64,000 nucleotides of DNA. Source: Mumia flava. GTDB lineage: Bacteria; Actinomycetota; Actinomycetes; Propionibacteriales; Nocardioidaceae. Positions within the stretch are counted from its first letter, which is position 1. Each line of letters starts with the position of its first letter. Location of the stretch: positions 2,852,001-2,916,000 of the forward strand of contig NZ_PGEZ01000001.1 in NCBI RefSeq assembly GCF_002797495.1. Direction: 5' to 3'. Below, in pieces: positions 8,467-19,899 of this stretch. The translations under genes were made by a program, and so were the position numbers. Below the pieces are notes generated by a model. The model worked only from the letters and a program-made list of their open reading frames with translations. It did not search any database and had not been told where the DNA came from.

Positions 8467-8745
8467 GTGCGCATCGCTCTTCACGGCCCGCTCGATCAGG
8501 TGGCAACGTACGCGCGCGCCTCGCGCGACGACGGCCACGAGGTCGTGCTCGTCGGTGCGCTCGAGACCGCCGAGGCGCTCGCTGCGGTGGCCGTCCAGGA
8601 GGACGTCGACGTCGTCGCGCTCGCCGGTACGGGCGGGGGCCCGGGCGCCGACGCTGTCAGGGCGGCCCTCGACGCGCTCGGCGCCGAGGACGTCGCCGTG
8701 CTCGACCTGAGCACCGACCCGCTCAAGCCGCCACGCGGCGCCTGA
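8467..8745 (+). CDS. Small protein resembling a cobalamin-binding-domain fold without the cobalamin motif
   Basis: This 92-residue protein is not assigned to a function. Its pattern of short beta strands and helices (VVLVGALETAEALAAVAVQE, then DVDVVALAG, then EDVAVLDLS) resembles the Rossmann-like C-terminal domain of methylmalonyl-CoA mutase-type proteins. The DxHxxG cobalamin motif is absent and the protein is shorter than such domains (about 120-135 residues). Codon usage is typical of the genome, and the gene has its own promoter. The last 23 bases overlap the convergent hydrolase gene. Function unknown. Confidence 0.7.
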   Translation: MRIALHGPLDQVATYARASRDDGHEVVLVGALETAEALAAVAVQEDVDVVALAGTGGGPGADAVRAALDALGAEDVAVLDLSTDPLKPPRGA

Positions 8746-9610
8746 TCACCTCGGCGGTCCGCTCCGGGTGCGTCCAGACCATCCAGTGACCGGCGTCGAC
8801 GTCGACCCGGTCGAGCTCGGGCACGCGGCGCGGGAGGTCCTCGTACAGCTCCGGCGACAGGAAGTCGTCGCGGGTCGGCACGACGAGGGTGACCGGCACG
8901 TCGGTCGGCTCCGGAGCGAGCCCCCCGAGCTGCCGGAACGCGTTGGCGCGGTAGAGGTTGACGCCGTTCGAGGCGTTGCGCGCCAGATCGGGCCCCCACG
9001 GGTCCCCGCCGTACCGGTCGAAGCGCTGGCTGCGCCGGAGCACGCTGCGGATCGTCTCCGAGGCCCGGTCGAACCCGGCCTCGGGCAGCCGCGGCACCTG
9101 GAACGCCCCGACGTACCACGACTTCGCCAGCTGCCGGCACAGCACGCCGAGCCGGCGGTCGCGCCACGCGGCCCGCAGGAACCCGCCGTACAGCCGCAGG
9201 TCCGGACCGCTGATCGACGTGAAGGACGCCAGCCTCCCCGTCAGGCGCGGGTCCTCCGCGGCGGCGAAGACCCCGGCCCAGAGCTGGACCGAGCCCCAGT
9301 CGTGCCCGACCAGGTGCACGGGCTCGCCGTCCGGTCGTACGGCGTCGATGACGGCGGCGAGATCGTCGACCAGGCGCTCGATCCGATAGCCGTCGACGTC
9401 GCCGGGCACCGAGGAAGCGCCCGCACCACGCACGTCGTAGCGGACGACGTCCAGGTCGGAGAGCAACGGCACCGCGCGGTCCCACACGCTGTGGTCGTCG
9501 GGGAAGCCGTGAACCAGCACGACCGTCGGCCCGGACGGATCCCCGTCGCGGTAGACCGCGAGAGTCGCGCCACGGGAGTGCACACTGATCGGAGTGCCGT
9601 CGGAAGCCAT
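8723..9610 (-). CDS. Alpha/beta hydrolase, epoxide hydrolase-like
   Basis: This 295-residue hydrolase has the oxyanion motif HGFPDDHSVWD near residue 34, a nucleophile elbow VGHDWGSVQLW and a C-terminal catalytic histidine in DAGHWMVWTHPE. The elbow nucleophile is Asp (HDWG), as in epoxide hydrolases and haloalkane dehalogenases, not Ser. A cap-domain region lies between residues about 140 and 220. The substrate cannot be read from the sequence. A TAGGCT hexamer ends 6 bases before the ATG, so it is probably a monocistronic leaderless gene. Confidence 0.88.
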   Translation of the reverse strand: MASDGTPISVHSRGATLAVYRDGDPSGPTVVLVHGFPDDHSVWDRAVPLLSDLDVVRYDVRGAGASSVPGDVDGYRIERLVDDLAAVIDAVRPDGEPVHLVGHDWGSVQLWAGVFAAAEDPRLTGRLASFTSISGPDLRLYGGFLRAAWRDRRLGVLCRQLAKSWYVGAFQVPRLPEAGFDRASETIRSVLRRSQRFDRYGGDPWGPDLARNASNGVNLYRANAFRQLGGLAPEPTDVPVTLVVPTRDDFLSPELYEDLPRRVPELDRVDVDAGHWMVWTHPERTAEVIRRRVAA

Positions 9611-9616
9611 GCGCTG

Positions 9617-9622
9617 AGCCTA
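9617..9622 (-). promoter_or_regulatory. -10 element, leaderless start of the alpha/beta hydrolase
   Basis: TAGGCT on the minus strand, 6 bases before the ATG at 9610. No Shine-Dalgarno sequence fits in the gap. Confidence 0.6.
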
Positions 9623-9729
9623 GGGCCGAGACCCCGGTACTGATGTGACGAGGCTCACGAGACTACTCTCGCGAGAGGTTGTCGAGAGGTTGTACGGCAG
9701 CGTACCGAACTGGTTAGGACGGCATCACC

Positions 9730-10896
9730 GTGGATCTGATGGAGTACCAGGCGAAGGAGCTCTTCGCCAAGCACGGGGTTCCCGTGACGCTCGGCGTCGT
9801 GGCGAACACCCCGGAGGAGGCGCAGCAGGGCGCCGAGGACCTGGGCGGCGGCGCAGTCGTCGTGAAGGCTCAGGTCAAGGCCGGTGGCCGCGGCAAGGCC
9901 GGTGGCGTGAAGCTCGCGAAGACTCCGCAGGAGGCCCGCGACCGCGCCGACGACATCCTCGGGATGGAGATCAAGGGACTCACGGTCAACCGGGTCCTGA
10001 TCGCTCCTGCCGCGTCGATCGAGGACGAGTACTACTTCTCGTTCCTCCTCGACCGCTCGAACCGCCGCTACCTGTGCATCGCCAGCGTGGAGGGCGGCGT
10101 CGAGATCGAGGAGGTCGCCAAGACCAACCCCGACGCCGTCAAGCAGATCCCGATCGACCCGTCCACCGGTGTCGACGCCGCCAAGGCCCGCGAGATCGCG
10201 GAGACCGCAGGCTTCCCCGCGGAGCTGCTCGACCAGGCCGCGACCACGATCGAGCAGCTGTACCAGGTGTTCGTGAACGAGGACGCGACGCTCGTCGAGG
10301 TGAACCCGCTCGCGCGCCTGGCCGGCGACAAGCTCGAGGCCCTCGACGGCAAGGTCTCGCTCGACGAGAACGCCGACTTCCGGCACGCGGACCACGCCGC
10401 GTTCGAGGACAAGGAGGCCGCCGACCCGCTCGAGGCCAAGGCGAAGGCGAAGGGCCTCAACTACGTCAAGCTCGACGGCCAGGTCGGGATCATCGGCAAC
10501 GGCGCGGGCCTCGTCATGTCGACCCTCGACGTCGTCGCGTACGCCGGTGAGGCGCACGGCGGCGTCAAGCCTGCGAACTTCCTCGACATCGGCGGCGGCG
10601 CGTCCGCCGAGGTGATGGCCAACGGCCTCGACGTGATCCTGCACGACCCGCAGGTCGTCGCGGTCTTCGTCAACGTCTTCGGCGGCATCACCGCCTGCGA
10701 CGCGGTCGCCAACGGCATCGTCGGGGCGCTCGACCTGCTCGGTGACGAGGCCTCCAAGCCGCTGGTCGTGCGGCTGGACGGCAACAACGTCGAGGAGGGT
10801 CGCCGTATCCTCAACGAACGCAACCACCCGCTCGTGACCCTCGTGGACACGATGGACGGCGCCGCCGACCGCGCCGCCGAGCTGGCGAACGCATAA
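9730..10896 (+). CDS. sucC: Succinyl-CoA synthetase beta subunit
   Basis: This 388-residue subunit has the N-terminal signature [18 protein letters not shown], an ATP-grasp fold ([20 protein letters not shown]) and the family motif [19 protein letters not shown] near the C-terminus. With SucD it interconverts succinyl-CoA and succinate with substrate-level phosphorylation in the TCA cycle. sucD follows 13 bp downstream in an operon. The GTG at 9730 gives the usual N-terminus; an ATG three codons later is possible. Length matches the family. Confidence 0.96.
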   Translation: MDLMEYQAKELFAKHGVPVTLGVVANTPEEAQQGAEDLGGGAVVVKAQVKAGGRGKAGGVKLAKTPQEARDRADDILGMEIKGLTVNRVLIAPAASIEDEYYFSFLLDRSNRRYLCIASVEGGVEIEEVAKTNPDAVKQIPIDPSTGVDAAKAREIAETAGFPAELLDQAATTIEQLYQVFVNEDATLVEVNPLARLAGDKLEALDGKVSLDENADFRHADHAAFEDKEAADPLEAKAKAKGLNYVKLDGQVGIIGNGAGLVMSTLDVVAYAGEAHGGVKPANFLDIGGGASAEVMANGLDVILHDPQVVAVFVNVFGGITACDAVANGIVGALDLLGDEASKPLVVRLDGNNVEEGRRILNERNHPLVTLVDTMDGAADRAAELANA

Positions 10897-10909
10897 GGGG
10901 CGAGGTCAC

Positions 10910-11812
10910 ATGTCGATCTTCCTGAACAACAACTCCAAGGTCATCGTCCAGGGCATCACCGGCGGTGAGGGCACCAAGCACACCGCGCTGATGCTCAAGG
11001 CCGGCTCCGACATCGTCGGCGGCGTGAACGCCCGCAAGGCCGGGACCACCGTCAGCCACGTCGACGCCTCCGGCGCCGACGTCGAGCTGCCCGTCTTCGG
11101 CTCGGTCTCCGAGGCGATCGAGAAGACCGGCGCGAACACCTCGGTCGTGTTCGTGCCGCCGGCCTTCACCAAGGACGCCGTCATCGAGGCGATCGACGCG
11201 GGCATCGAGCTCCTCGTCGTCATCACCGAGGGCGTCCCGGTCCAGGACACCGCCGAGTTCTTCGCGTACGCGCAGGAGAAGGGCACCACGCGGATCATCG
11301 GCCCGAACTGCCCCGGCATCATCACGCCGGGCGTCTCGCTCGCGGGCATCACGCCGGCGACGATCTCCGGGTCGGGCCCGATCGGTCTGGTCTCGAAGTC
11401 GGGCACGCTGACGTACCAGATGATGTTCGAGCTGGCCGACTACGGTTTCTCGACCGCCATCGGCATCGGGGGCGACCCGATCATCGGGACCACGCACATC
11501 GACGCGCTCGCCGCGTTCGAGGCCGACCCCGAGACGAAGGCGATCGTGATGATCGGCGAGATCGGCGGCGACGCCGAGGAGCGGGCCGCGGCCTACATCG
11601 CCGAGAACGTCACGAAGCCGGTCGTCGGGTACGTCGCCGGCTTCACCGCGCCGGAGGGCAAGACGATGGGCCACGCCGGCGCCATCGTGTCCGGCTCGTC
11701 CGGCACCGCCGAGGCGAAGAAGGAGGCGCTCGAGGCAGCCGGCGTCAAGGTCGGCAAGACGCCGTCCGAGACCGCCGAGCTGATGCGGGCGATCCTCAAG
11801 GACCTCGGCTGA
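10910..11812 (+). CDS. sucD: Succinyl-CoA synthetase alpha subunit
   Basis: This 300-residue subunit has a CoA-binding Rossmann domain ([19 protein letters not shown]) and the ligase domain carrying the phosphorylated active-site histidine in [29 protein letters not shown] is also family-typical. GAGGT stands 4-8 bases before the ATG. It is the second gene of sucCD and is followed by a strong hairpin. Confidence 0.97.
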   Translation: MSIFLNNNSKVIVQGITGGEGTKHTALMLKAGSDIVGGVNARKAGTTVSHVDASGADVELPVFGSVSEAIEKTGANTSVVFVPPAFTKDAVIEAIDAGIELLVVITEGVPVQDTAEFFAYAQEKGTTRIIGPNCPGIITPGVSLAGITPATISGSGPIGLVSKSGTLTYQMMFELADYGFSTAIGIGGDPIIGTTHIDALAAFEADPETKAIVMIGEIGGDAEERAAAYIAENVTKPVVGYVAGFTAPEGKTMGHAGAIVSGSSGTAEAKKEALEAAGVKVGKTPSETAELMRAILKDLG

Positions 11813-11857
11813 GCGTCGAGACCCGGCTCGGCTGACCCCGGGCCCGCCTGAACGACG

Positions 11858-11889
11858 ACGGCGCCCCGACCTGCGGGTCGGGGCGCCGT
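11858..11889 (+). terminator. Terminator after sucCD
   Basis: A perfect 14-bp stem (ACGGCGCCCCGACC and its complement) with a TGCG loop, 46 bp after the sucD stop. The rest of 11890-11972 holds short GTACG-rich repeats and no gene. Confidence 0.7.
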
Positions 11890-11972
11890 TCGCGTCGTTC
11901 GGAGGCCCGTCGTTCGGGGTCCCGGCGTACGCGGTCCCGGCGTACGGGGCGGGCCCACGTCGTACGGGTGCG

Positions 11973-13850
11973 TCAGCCTGGGGAGTTCGCGAGCCGCTGC
12001 CCGGCGCGGTCGGCGAGCTGGGCGAAGGTCCGGTTGCCGAGGTCGACCCTGCGGTTGCCGGCCTGCGCGACCTCGGCGACGAGGTTGCCGCGCCGCACCA
12101 GGGCGAGATGGTAGTAGAGCCGGCCCTTCGGCCCCGTCTCGAACTCGATCCGCCAGGTCCGCCCCCGGTAACCCGGACCGGACACGCGCTGCGTGGTCCG
12201 CACGCTCGCCGACTCGACGCGGTTGTCGCACTTGCGGATCCGCTTCTGGAGCTTCGCGACGTACGCCTGGGCCTGCTTGGGGTTGCCGAACCGGGCGACG
12301 GTCTCGGCGACCGAGAACGGCCGCGGAGCCACCTTGTCGTTCGGGATCACGTACACCCGCGACCGCGCGCGGTCGAGACCCTTGGCCTCCTTGGGGGCGA
12401 ACGTGGCGTTGTCGCAGAGCGTCGCTGCCGGGTTCGGGCGCGGCGCGGACGGATCGGTCCCGCCCCACGGCTGGCTCTGCCCGTCGAGACTGGGGAGGTC
12501 GACGAGGGCGAGGTAGGTCGCGTGCTTCGACGTCGGCGGCAGCGGTGCGCGGGTCGCCTTCGCGCCCGAGCGCGGGCAAGGGCCGGCCGCGTCGGCGCAG
12601 ATCAGGCGGGTGCCCTCCGTGAGCGCGTTCGCGAACGGCTGGGTCGGTGCCGCACCGTTGCGGGCGTCGTGGAGCAGGAAGGTCGTGGCGACGCCGGTCT
12701 GGCTGATGCCCACCGTGATGGTGCTCGCGGGCGAGCCGGAGTCGCGCAGCCGCAGGATCGTGGTCCGGCCCTGCGCTCCCGCGACCCGGCTGGCCTCCAG
12801 CAGACGGATCCCGGGGACCGAGCAGTTGGCGAACCACGAGACCTGCCGGCCGTAGGCCTGCCGGGCCTGGTCGGCGTTCTGGGCGACCTCGATGGTCTGC
12901 GTGACGGTCTGCGGCTTCTCCTGCGCCTCGAACTCGCGCATCAGCCGCGCGGCCGGGTTCTTCGTGGCCCACCGCTGGGGTGCGCAGGCGGTCAGCGGAG
13001 TGTCGTCGACGGTGTCGGCCTGCTGGCTGTCCGCCGCGGCGCTCGCGTCGTCGGACGGCTGGTCGGCGACGTCGGACGAGGACGCGACCGTCGTCCAGCT
13101 CAGGCCCGGTGCGATCGTCGAGACCTCGGTCGCGGTCATCAGGGAGCCGCTCGTGATCGCTTCGCCGGGGGCGGCGTCGGCGACGGAGGCCTCGCCCACC
13201 CGATCGCGCTCCTGGGCCGCGGCCTGGCTCATCGGCTCGGTCGGGGCGACGGCGACGCCGGCGGCGACGACCGCGGCGCACGCGGCCGCCACGACCACGA
13301 CCGTGTTGCGTCGTGAGCGGCGACGGGCGATGCGGCGGATGTGCGCGGGGCGCGGCAGCTCGATGCCCTCGGACACCTCGGCCAGACCGAGGAGGCGTCC
13401 CTCGAGCTGTCCGATGCTCTGGCCGAGGTCGGCCTCGAGGCTCGCGACGGCCTCCTGGGTCGCGGCGACCGCGGCCTCGTCGGTCATCTGGACCTCGCGT
13501 GCGGCCGAGGAGAGATCGAGCTCGCCGAGCGTCTGGAGCACCACGAGGCGACGTCCGCGCGCCGGCAGGGCCGCCATCGCCTCGAGCAGCTCGACGTCGC
13601 TGTCCTCCTCGTGGCGGCGACGCCAGGGGTGCGTCCCGCGGGAGACCCGGGTCCGGTGGAAGGCCTCGGAGCGGACCTCGGCGAGCGGATCGGTGGTGCG
13701 GACCTTGGCCCACCGTCGCCAGGCGTGCTCGTACGCCTCCGCGACCGCGTCCGCGGTGGCGACCCGGTCGCCGCTGACGGCGTAGGCGAGGTGGGTGACG
13801 TAGCGACTGGTGGAGTCGTAGAACGTGTCGAACTCGTCCACCTTCGGCAT
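11973..13850 (-). CDS. ECF sigma-like protein fused to a transmembrane segment and a large extracellular sensor-like region
   Basis: This 625-residue protein has three parts. Residues 1-145 resemble an ECF sigma factor: a sigma-2-like region (FDTFYDSTSRYVTHLAYAVS, then AVAEAYEHAWRRW) and a sigma-4-like region (LLEAMAALPARGRRLVVLQ, then LSSAAREVQMTDEAAV). Residues 183-202 form one transmembrane helix preceded by an Arg-rich stop (RRIARRRSRR). Residues about 205-625 should lie outside the cell and seem to contain two related sensor-like domains with paired cysteines, recalling PknH/LppH sensor domains. The start has a GAGGAG site upstream. The topology would tether the sigma-like domain to the membrane. 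It may signal after proteolysis or be a degenerate scaffold. It is divergent from the DUF6350 gene. Confidence 0.75.
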   Translation of the reverse strand: MPKVDEFDTFYDSTSRYVTHLAYAVSGDRVATADAVAEAYEHAWRRWAKVRTTDPLAEVRSEAFHRTRVSRGTHPWRRRHEEDSDVELLEAMAALPARGRRLVVLQTLGELDLSSAAREVQMTDEAAVAATQEAVASLEADLGQSIGQLEGRLLGLAEVSEGIELPRPAHIRRIARRRSRRNTVVVVAAACAAVVAAGVAVAPTEPMSQAAAQERDRVGEASVADAAPGEAITSGSLMTATEVSTIAPGLSWTTVASSSDVADQPSDDASAAADSQQADTVDDTPLTACAPQRWATKNPAARLMREFEAQEKPQTVTQTIEVAQNADQARQAYGRQVSWFANCSVPGIRLLEASRVAGAQGRTTILRLRDSGSPASTITVGISQTGVATTFLLHDARNGAAPTQPFANALTEGTRLICADAAGPCPRSGAKATRAPLPPTSKHATYLALVDLPSLDGQSQPWGGTDPSAPRPNPAATLCDNATFAPKEAKGLDRARSRVYVIPNDKVAPRPFSVAETVARFGNPKQAQAYVAKLQKRIRKCDNRVESASVRTTQRVSGPGYRGRTWRIEFETGPKGRLYYHLALVRRGNLVAEVAQAGNRRVDLGNRTFAQLADRAGQRLANSPG

Positions 13851-13955
13851 GACCCGGGGCTCCTCGATCGCTGTGCTGGTCGGTCGTCGGTGACGGCAGA
13901 CCCGCGGCGCCCCCGTCGGCGTGCCTCCGTCCTGGCGCTCAAGGCTACAGGGACC

Positions 13956-15272
13956 ATGGTCGCGATGACCTCCACGCTTGCGCGACCCGAGTCCGCGACC
14001 GCCCGGCCCGCCGTGGACCAGCTGCGCGCCGCCGCGCTCGCGGGCCTCGTGGCCGGCCTCGCAGGTGCTGCCGGCGGCGTGATCCTGGCCGGCGGCGTCG
14101 CGGTCCTGGTGTGGATCCCGGACGGGTCCGGTGACGCCGTGGGCGCCCTGCGGGTCGGGGCGATGGCGTGGCTGCTCGGCAACGGGTCCGGCCTGGAGGC
14201 GGCCGGGACCCCGATCGGCGCGATCCCGCTCGGCGTGCTGGCTCTGGCGGCGATCGGACTGGTCGCCGTCGCCCACCGGACGTGCCTCGCGTTCGGCGTG
14301 GCGCCGCGAGCTCGCACCACGGCGGTGGTGGGCGGGACCTGCGCGGTCGCGTACGCCGGCGCGCTCGCCCTGCTCGCTGTCTGGTCGGCGACGGGCCCGG
14401 CCCACGTGGATCCGCTGCGCGCCGCGGTCGCGGGCGGGCTCGTGGGCCTGGTGTGCGGTACGGCGGGGGCGGCGCTCGCGACCGGGGTGGCGGGCCGGTG
14501 GGCCGCCGCGCTCCCGGCCTCGGCACGGTCGGCCGTCCGGGGCGGCGTGATCGGTGCCGGCGCCCTGGTGCTGTGCGGGCTGCTCGTCGTGGTCGGTGGT
14601 CTCGTCGTCAACCTCGACGCGGCGGTGGCGCTCTGGGACGGGCTGTCGCCCGGAGCCCTGGGTGGCGCCGGACTGCTGGTGGTGTGCGCGGCCGTGCTCC
14701 CGAATCTCGTCCTGTGGGCCGTCGCGATGCTGCTGGGCCCGGGTTTCGCCGCGGGCTCGGGCACGTCGGTCACCCTCGGCGCCTCGACGCTCGGGCCGCT
14801 GCCCGCGCTGCCGGTCCTGGCCTGGATCCCGGCCGAGGGGGAGCGCCCGGGCTGGTTCGTCGTCCTCGGGTGTCTCCCGCTGCTCGCCGGGGCGCTGGCG
14901 GGATTCCTCGCGGCCCGGCGTCACCCGACCGACCCGATGGGAGCGCTCGCTGTCGGCGCCGGCGCCGGGGCCTTCGCCGGCACGCTGGTGGCGGCGGCGA
15001 CCACCCTGTCCGGCGGCGCGGTCGGACCGGGACGGCTCGCGGACACGGGCCCGGACCTGCTGCTCGCCGGGTCCCTGGCGATCGGGGTGCTGGCGGTGGG
15101 CGGCGCGCTCGGTGGGGCGTTCGGCCACTATCGTGGGCCGCGTGGAGGACACGACGCCGCAGTCGAGCCCAGGCGGGACGACCGCACCGGACCCGCAGCC
15201 GACGGCGGCTCCGACGCCGGGAGAGAGTCCGGCGAGCGAGTCGGTCGCCCGGACGACGCCTCCGACGGGTGA
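13956..15272 (+). CDS. DUF6350-family multi-pass membrane protein
   Basis: This 438-residue integral membrane protein has about ten hydrophobic helices starting at AALAGLVAGLAGAAGGVILA. It ends in a hydrophilic Asp/Gly/Arg-rich tail. The family lies immediately upstream of purN-purH in many actinobacteria; its function is unknown, though division or envelope roles have been proposed. Two in-frame ATGs (13956, 13965) are possible starts. Its last 131 bases overlap the purN start in another frame, so the tail composition is under constraint from two frames. Confidence 0.85.
   Translation: MVAMTSTLARPESATARPAVDQLRAAALAGLVAGLAGAAGGVILAGGVAVLVWIPDGSGDAVGALRVGAMAWLLGNGSGLEAAGTPIGAIPLGVLALAAIGLVAVAHRTCLAFGVAPRARTTAVVGGTCAVAYAGALALLAVWSATGPAHVDPLRAAVAGGLVGLVCGTAGAALATGVAGRWAAALPASARSAVRGGVIGAGALVLCGLLVVVGGLVVNLDAAVALWDGLSPGALGGAGLLVVCAAVLPNLVLWAVAMLLGPGFAAGSGTSVTLGASTLGPLPALPVLAWIPAEGERPGWFVVLGCLPLLAGALAGFLAARRHPTDPMGALAVGAGAGAFAGTLVAAATTLSGGAVGPGRLADTGPDLLLAGSLAIGVLAVGGALGGAFGHYRGPRGGHDAAVEPRRDDRTGPAADGGSDAGRESGERVGRPDDASDG
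15129..15134 (+). promoter_or_regulatory. -10 element for purN inside the DUF6350 gene
   Basis: TATCGT ends 7 bases before the GTG at 15142, matching the leaderless pattern of other genes here. Confidence 0.5.
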
Positions 15273-15879
15273 CCGTCCGGCGCGTCTGGTGGTGCTGGTC
15301 TCCGGATCGGGGAGCAACCTGCAGGCGCTCCTGGACGCCTGCGGCGACCCCGCGTACGGCGCCCAGGTGCTGGCGGTCGGAGCCGACCGGCACGGGACGT
15401 ACGGCGTGGAGCGCGCCGAGGCGGCGGGGGTCGCGACGTTCGTCGAGCGTGTCTCGGACCACCCGGACCGGGCGGCGTGGGACTCCGCGCTGACCGCGGC
15501 CGTCGCTGCGTACGAGCCGGACCTGGTGATCTCGGCCGGGTTCCTCAAGCTGGTCGGTCCGACCTTCCTGGAGGAGTTCACCGACCGCTACGTCAACACG
15601 CACAACTCGCTGCTGCCGAGCTTCGCCGGGATCCACGGTCCCCGTGACGCGCTCGAGTACGGCGTGAAGGTCGCCGGCGCGACGCTGTTCTTCGTCGACG
15701 CCGGCGTCGACACGGGTCCGATCGTCGCGCAGGTGGCCGTCGAGGTCGCCGACGACGACACCGAGGAGACCCTGACCGAACGCATCAAGCAGGCCGAGCG
15801 TCGACAGCTCGTCGACGTCGTCGGCGCGATGGTCGGGCGCGGCTGGACCATCGACGGAAGAAAGGTCACGATCGGATGA
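15142..15879 (+). CDS. purN: Phosphoribosylglycinamide formyltransferase
   Basis: PurN transfers a formyl group from 10-formyl-THF to GAR in purine synthesis. The core carries [16 protein letters not shown], the catalytic [20 protein letters not shown] (Asn-His) and [13 protein letters not shown] (Asp). The GTG at 15142 adds about 48 Pro/Thr/Ser-rich residues before the core. It is preferred because of the -10 TATCGT 7 bases upstream; GTG codons near 15288 would give the minimal protein. It overlaps the DUF6350 gene upstream and purH downstream (ATGA), so purN and purH are translationally coupled. Confidence 0.93.
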   Translation: MEDTTPQSSPGGTTAPDPQPTAAPTPGESPASESVARTTPPTGDRPARLVVLVSGSGSNLQALLDACGDPAYGAQVLAVGADRHGTYGVERAEAAGVATFVERVSDHPDRAAWDSALTAAVAAYEPDLVISAGFLKLVGPTFLEEFTDRYVNTHNSLLPSFAGIHGPRDALEYGVKVAGATLFFVDAGVDTGPIVAQVAVEVADDDTEETLTERIKQAERRQLVDVVGAMVGRGWTIDGRKVTIG

Positions 15880-17435
15880 GCGAGGATCGTCGCCCCCTGA
15901 AGCGGGCCCTGATCTCGGTGTACGACAAGACGGGCCTCGCCGACCTGGCGACGGCGCTGTCCGACGCGGGGGTCGAGCTCGTCTCGACCGGGTCGACCGC
16001 GGCCCGGATCGCGGAGGCCGGGGTCGCCGTGACGAAGGTCGAGGAGCTCACGGGGTTCCCCGAGACGCTCGACGGTCGGGTGAAGACGCTGCACCCCCGG
16101 GTCCACGCCGGGATCCTGGCGGACCAGCGGCTCGACAGCCATCGGCAGCAGCTCGCCGACCTCGGGATCGAGGCGTTCGACCTGGTCGTCGTCAATCTGT
16201 ACCCCTTCCGCGAGACGGTGGCCTCCGGCGCGGCCCCGGACGACGTCGTGGAGCAGATCGACATCGGCGGGCCGTCGATGGTCCGCGCCGCCGCGAAGAA
16301 CCACGCCTCGGTCGCCGTCGTGGTCAGTCCGACCCGGTACGAGGCGCTGATCGACGTCGCGCGCAGCGGCGGGTTCACCCTCGAGCAGCGCAAGCGGCTC
16401 GCCGCCGAGGCGTTCGCGCACACCGCGACGTACGACATCGCGGTCGCCAGCTGGTTCGAGAGCGTGCACGCACCGCAGCCCGCGCAGCAGTTCCCGGCGT
16501 GGGTCGGCGGGGACTGGGCGCTCTCGACGGTGCTGCGGTACGGCGAGAACCCGCACCAGGCGGCTGCGCTCTACCACGGCTCCCGCCCCGGGATCGCGTC
16601 CGCGCGCCAGCTGCACGGCAAGGAGATGTCGTACAACAACTACGTCGACGCCGACGCGGCCCGTCGTGCCGCTGCGGACTTCGACCGGCCCGCGGTCGCG
16701 GTGATCAAGCACGCAAACCCGTGCGGCATCGCGGTCGCCGACGACATCGCGGTCGCGCACGCGAAGGCGCACGCCACCGACCCGGTCTCGGCGTTCGGCG
16801 GCGTGATCGCGGCGAACCGTACGGTCACGGCCGCGATGGCCGACCAGGTCGCCGAGGTGTTCACCGAGGTGATCGTCGCGCCGGAGTACGAGCCGCGCGC
16901 CGTGGAGATCCTCACCCGCAAGAAGAACATCCGTGTGCTGATCTGCGACGCCGACCCGCACGGCGGCGGGATCGAGATGCGTCCGGTCTCCGGCGGGCTG
17001 CTGGTCCAGCGCACCGACCACGTCGACGCCGACGGGGACGACCCCGCTTCCTGGACGCTGGTGTCGGGCGAGCCGGCCGACGAGCGCACGCTCGCCGATC
17101 TCGCGTTCGCGTGGACGGCGTGCCGCTCGGTGAAGTCGAACGCGATCCTGCTGGCGAACGACGAGGCCGCGGTCGGCGTCGGGATGGGTCAGGTCAACCG
17201 GGTCGACTCCTGCCGCCTGGCCGTCGAGCGAGCGGGCGCCGAGCGGGCCGCGGGTGCGGTGGCCGCGTCGGACGCGTTCTTCCCGTTTCCCGACGGTCTC
17301 CAGGTGCTGATCGACGCCGGCGTCCGCGCCGTCGTCCAGCCCGGGGGATCGGTACGAGACGAGGCCGTGATCGAGGCGGCCGAGGCCGCGGGCATCACGA
17401 TGTACACGACCGGGACCCGGCACTTCTTCCACTGA
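15876..17435 (+). CDS. purH: Bifunctional AICAR formyltransferase/IMP cyclohydrolase
   Basis: This 519-residue enzyme carries out the last two steps of IMP synthesis. The N-terminal MGS-like cyclohydrolase domain shows [18 protein letters not shown] and [15 protein letters not shown]. The C-terminal transformylase has [12 protein letters not shown] (catalytic Lys-His), [11 protein letters not shown] and [13 protein letters not shown]. The ATG overlaps the purN stop by 4 bases. A GC-rich palindrome follows the stop. Confidence 0.97.
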   Translation: MSEDRRPLKRALISVYDKTGLADLATALSDAGVELVSTGSTAARIAEAGVAVTKVEELTGFPETLDGRVKTLHPRVHAGILADQRLDSHRQQLADLGIEAFDLVVVNLYPFRETVASGAAPDDVVEQIDIGGPSMVRAAAKNHASVAVVVSPTRYEALIDVARSGGFTLEQRKRLAAEAFAHTATYDIAVASWFESVHAPQPAQQFPAWVGGDWALSTVLRYGENPHQAAALYHGSRPGIASARQLHGKEMSYNNYVDADAARRAAADFDRPAVAVIKHANPCGIAVADDIAVAHAKAHATDPVSAFGGVIAANRTVTAAMADQVAEVFTEVIVAPEYEPRAVEILTRKKNIRVLICDADPHGGGIEMRPVSGGLLVQRTDHVDADGDDPASWTLVSGEPADERTLADLAFAWTACRSVKSNAILLANDEAAVGVGMGQVNRVDSCRLAVERAGAERAAGAVAASDAFFPFPDGLQVLIDAGVRAVVQPGGSVRDEAVIEAAEAAGITMYTTGTRHFFH

Positions 17436-17442
17436 GCCGCGG

Positions 17443-17462
17443 GGCCGCCCCGCGGGGCGGCC
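17443..17462 (+). terminator. Terminator after purH
   Basis: A 20-bp perfect palindrome, GGCCGCCCCGCGGGGCGGCC, directly after the purH stop. Confidence 0.55.
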
Positions 17463-17483
17463 TCACCCTCGGTCCCGGTCCGA

Positions 17484-17497
17484 GATATCTTGATATC
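17484..17497 (+). promoter_or_regulatory. GATATC direct/inverted motif upstream of icd
   Basis: GATATCTTGATATC places two self-complementary GATATC boxes 2 bp apart, overlapping a possible -10 (TATCTT) 32-45 bp before the icd start. It is an AT-rich island in GC-rich DNA and a candidate operator. I cannot assign a regulator. Confidence 0.4.
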
Positions 17498-17528
17498 GAC
17501 AGAACTTCACGCAGTCGAAGGGCGATCC

Positions 17529-19751
<2,223 letters not shown>

Positions 19752-19780
19752 GCAACCGCGTCCCGGGCGGCCCCGCTCCG

Positions 19781-19877
19781 TGGACGCTGTCCTACCGCTC
19801 GCGGTCGCGTTCCGCCGACGGTAGGACAGCGTCCAGCCGCGCCCGTACGCAGGGCCACCGTAGACGCTGCCTTGCCG
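19781..19877. repeat. 17-bp-arm hairpin plus a third degenerate arm
   Basis: TGGACGCTGTCCTACCG (19781-19797) is perfectly complementary to 19819-19835 across a 21-base loop. A degenerate copy of the left arm (GTAGACGCTGCCTTGCCG) lies at 19860-19877. It lies between the convergent icd and YbaK-type genes and could act as a terminator for both. Otherwise 19752-19899 is non-coding. Confidence 0.6.
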
Positions 19878-19899
19878 CCCGAGCCCGGGGCCGGGGGGG

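Noticed and set aside
13851-15581. Upstream extension of the sigma-like protein frame (minus strand) to 15581
   Set aside because: The added sequence is Gln/Arg/Gly-rich and antisense to DUF6350 and purN. The ATG at 13850 has a GAGGAG site and starts a sensible domain.
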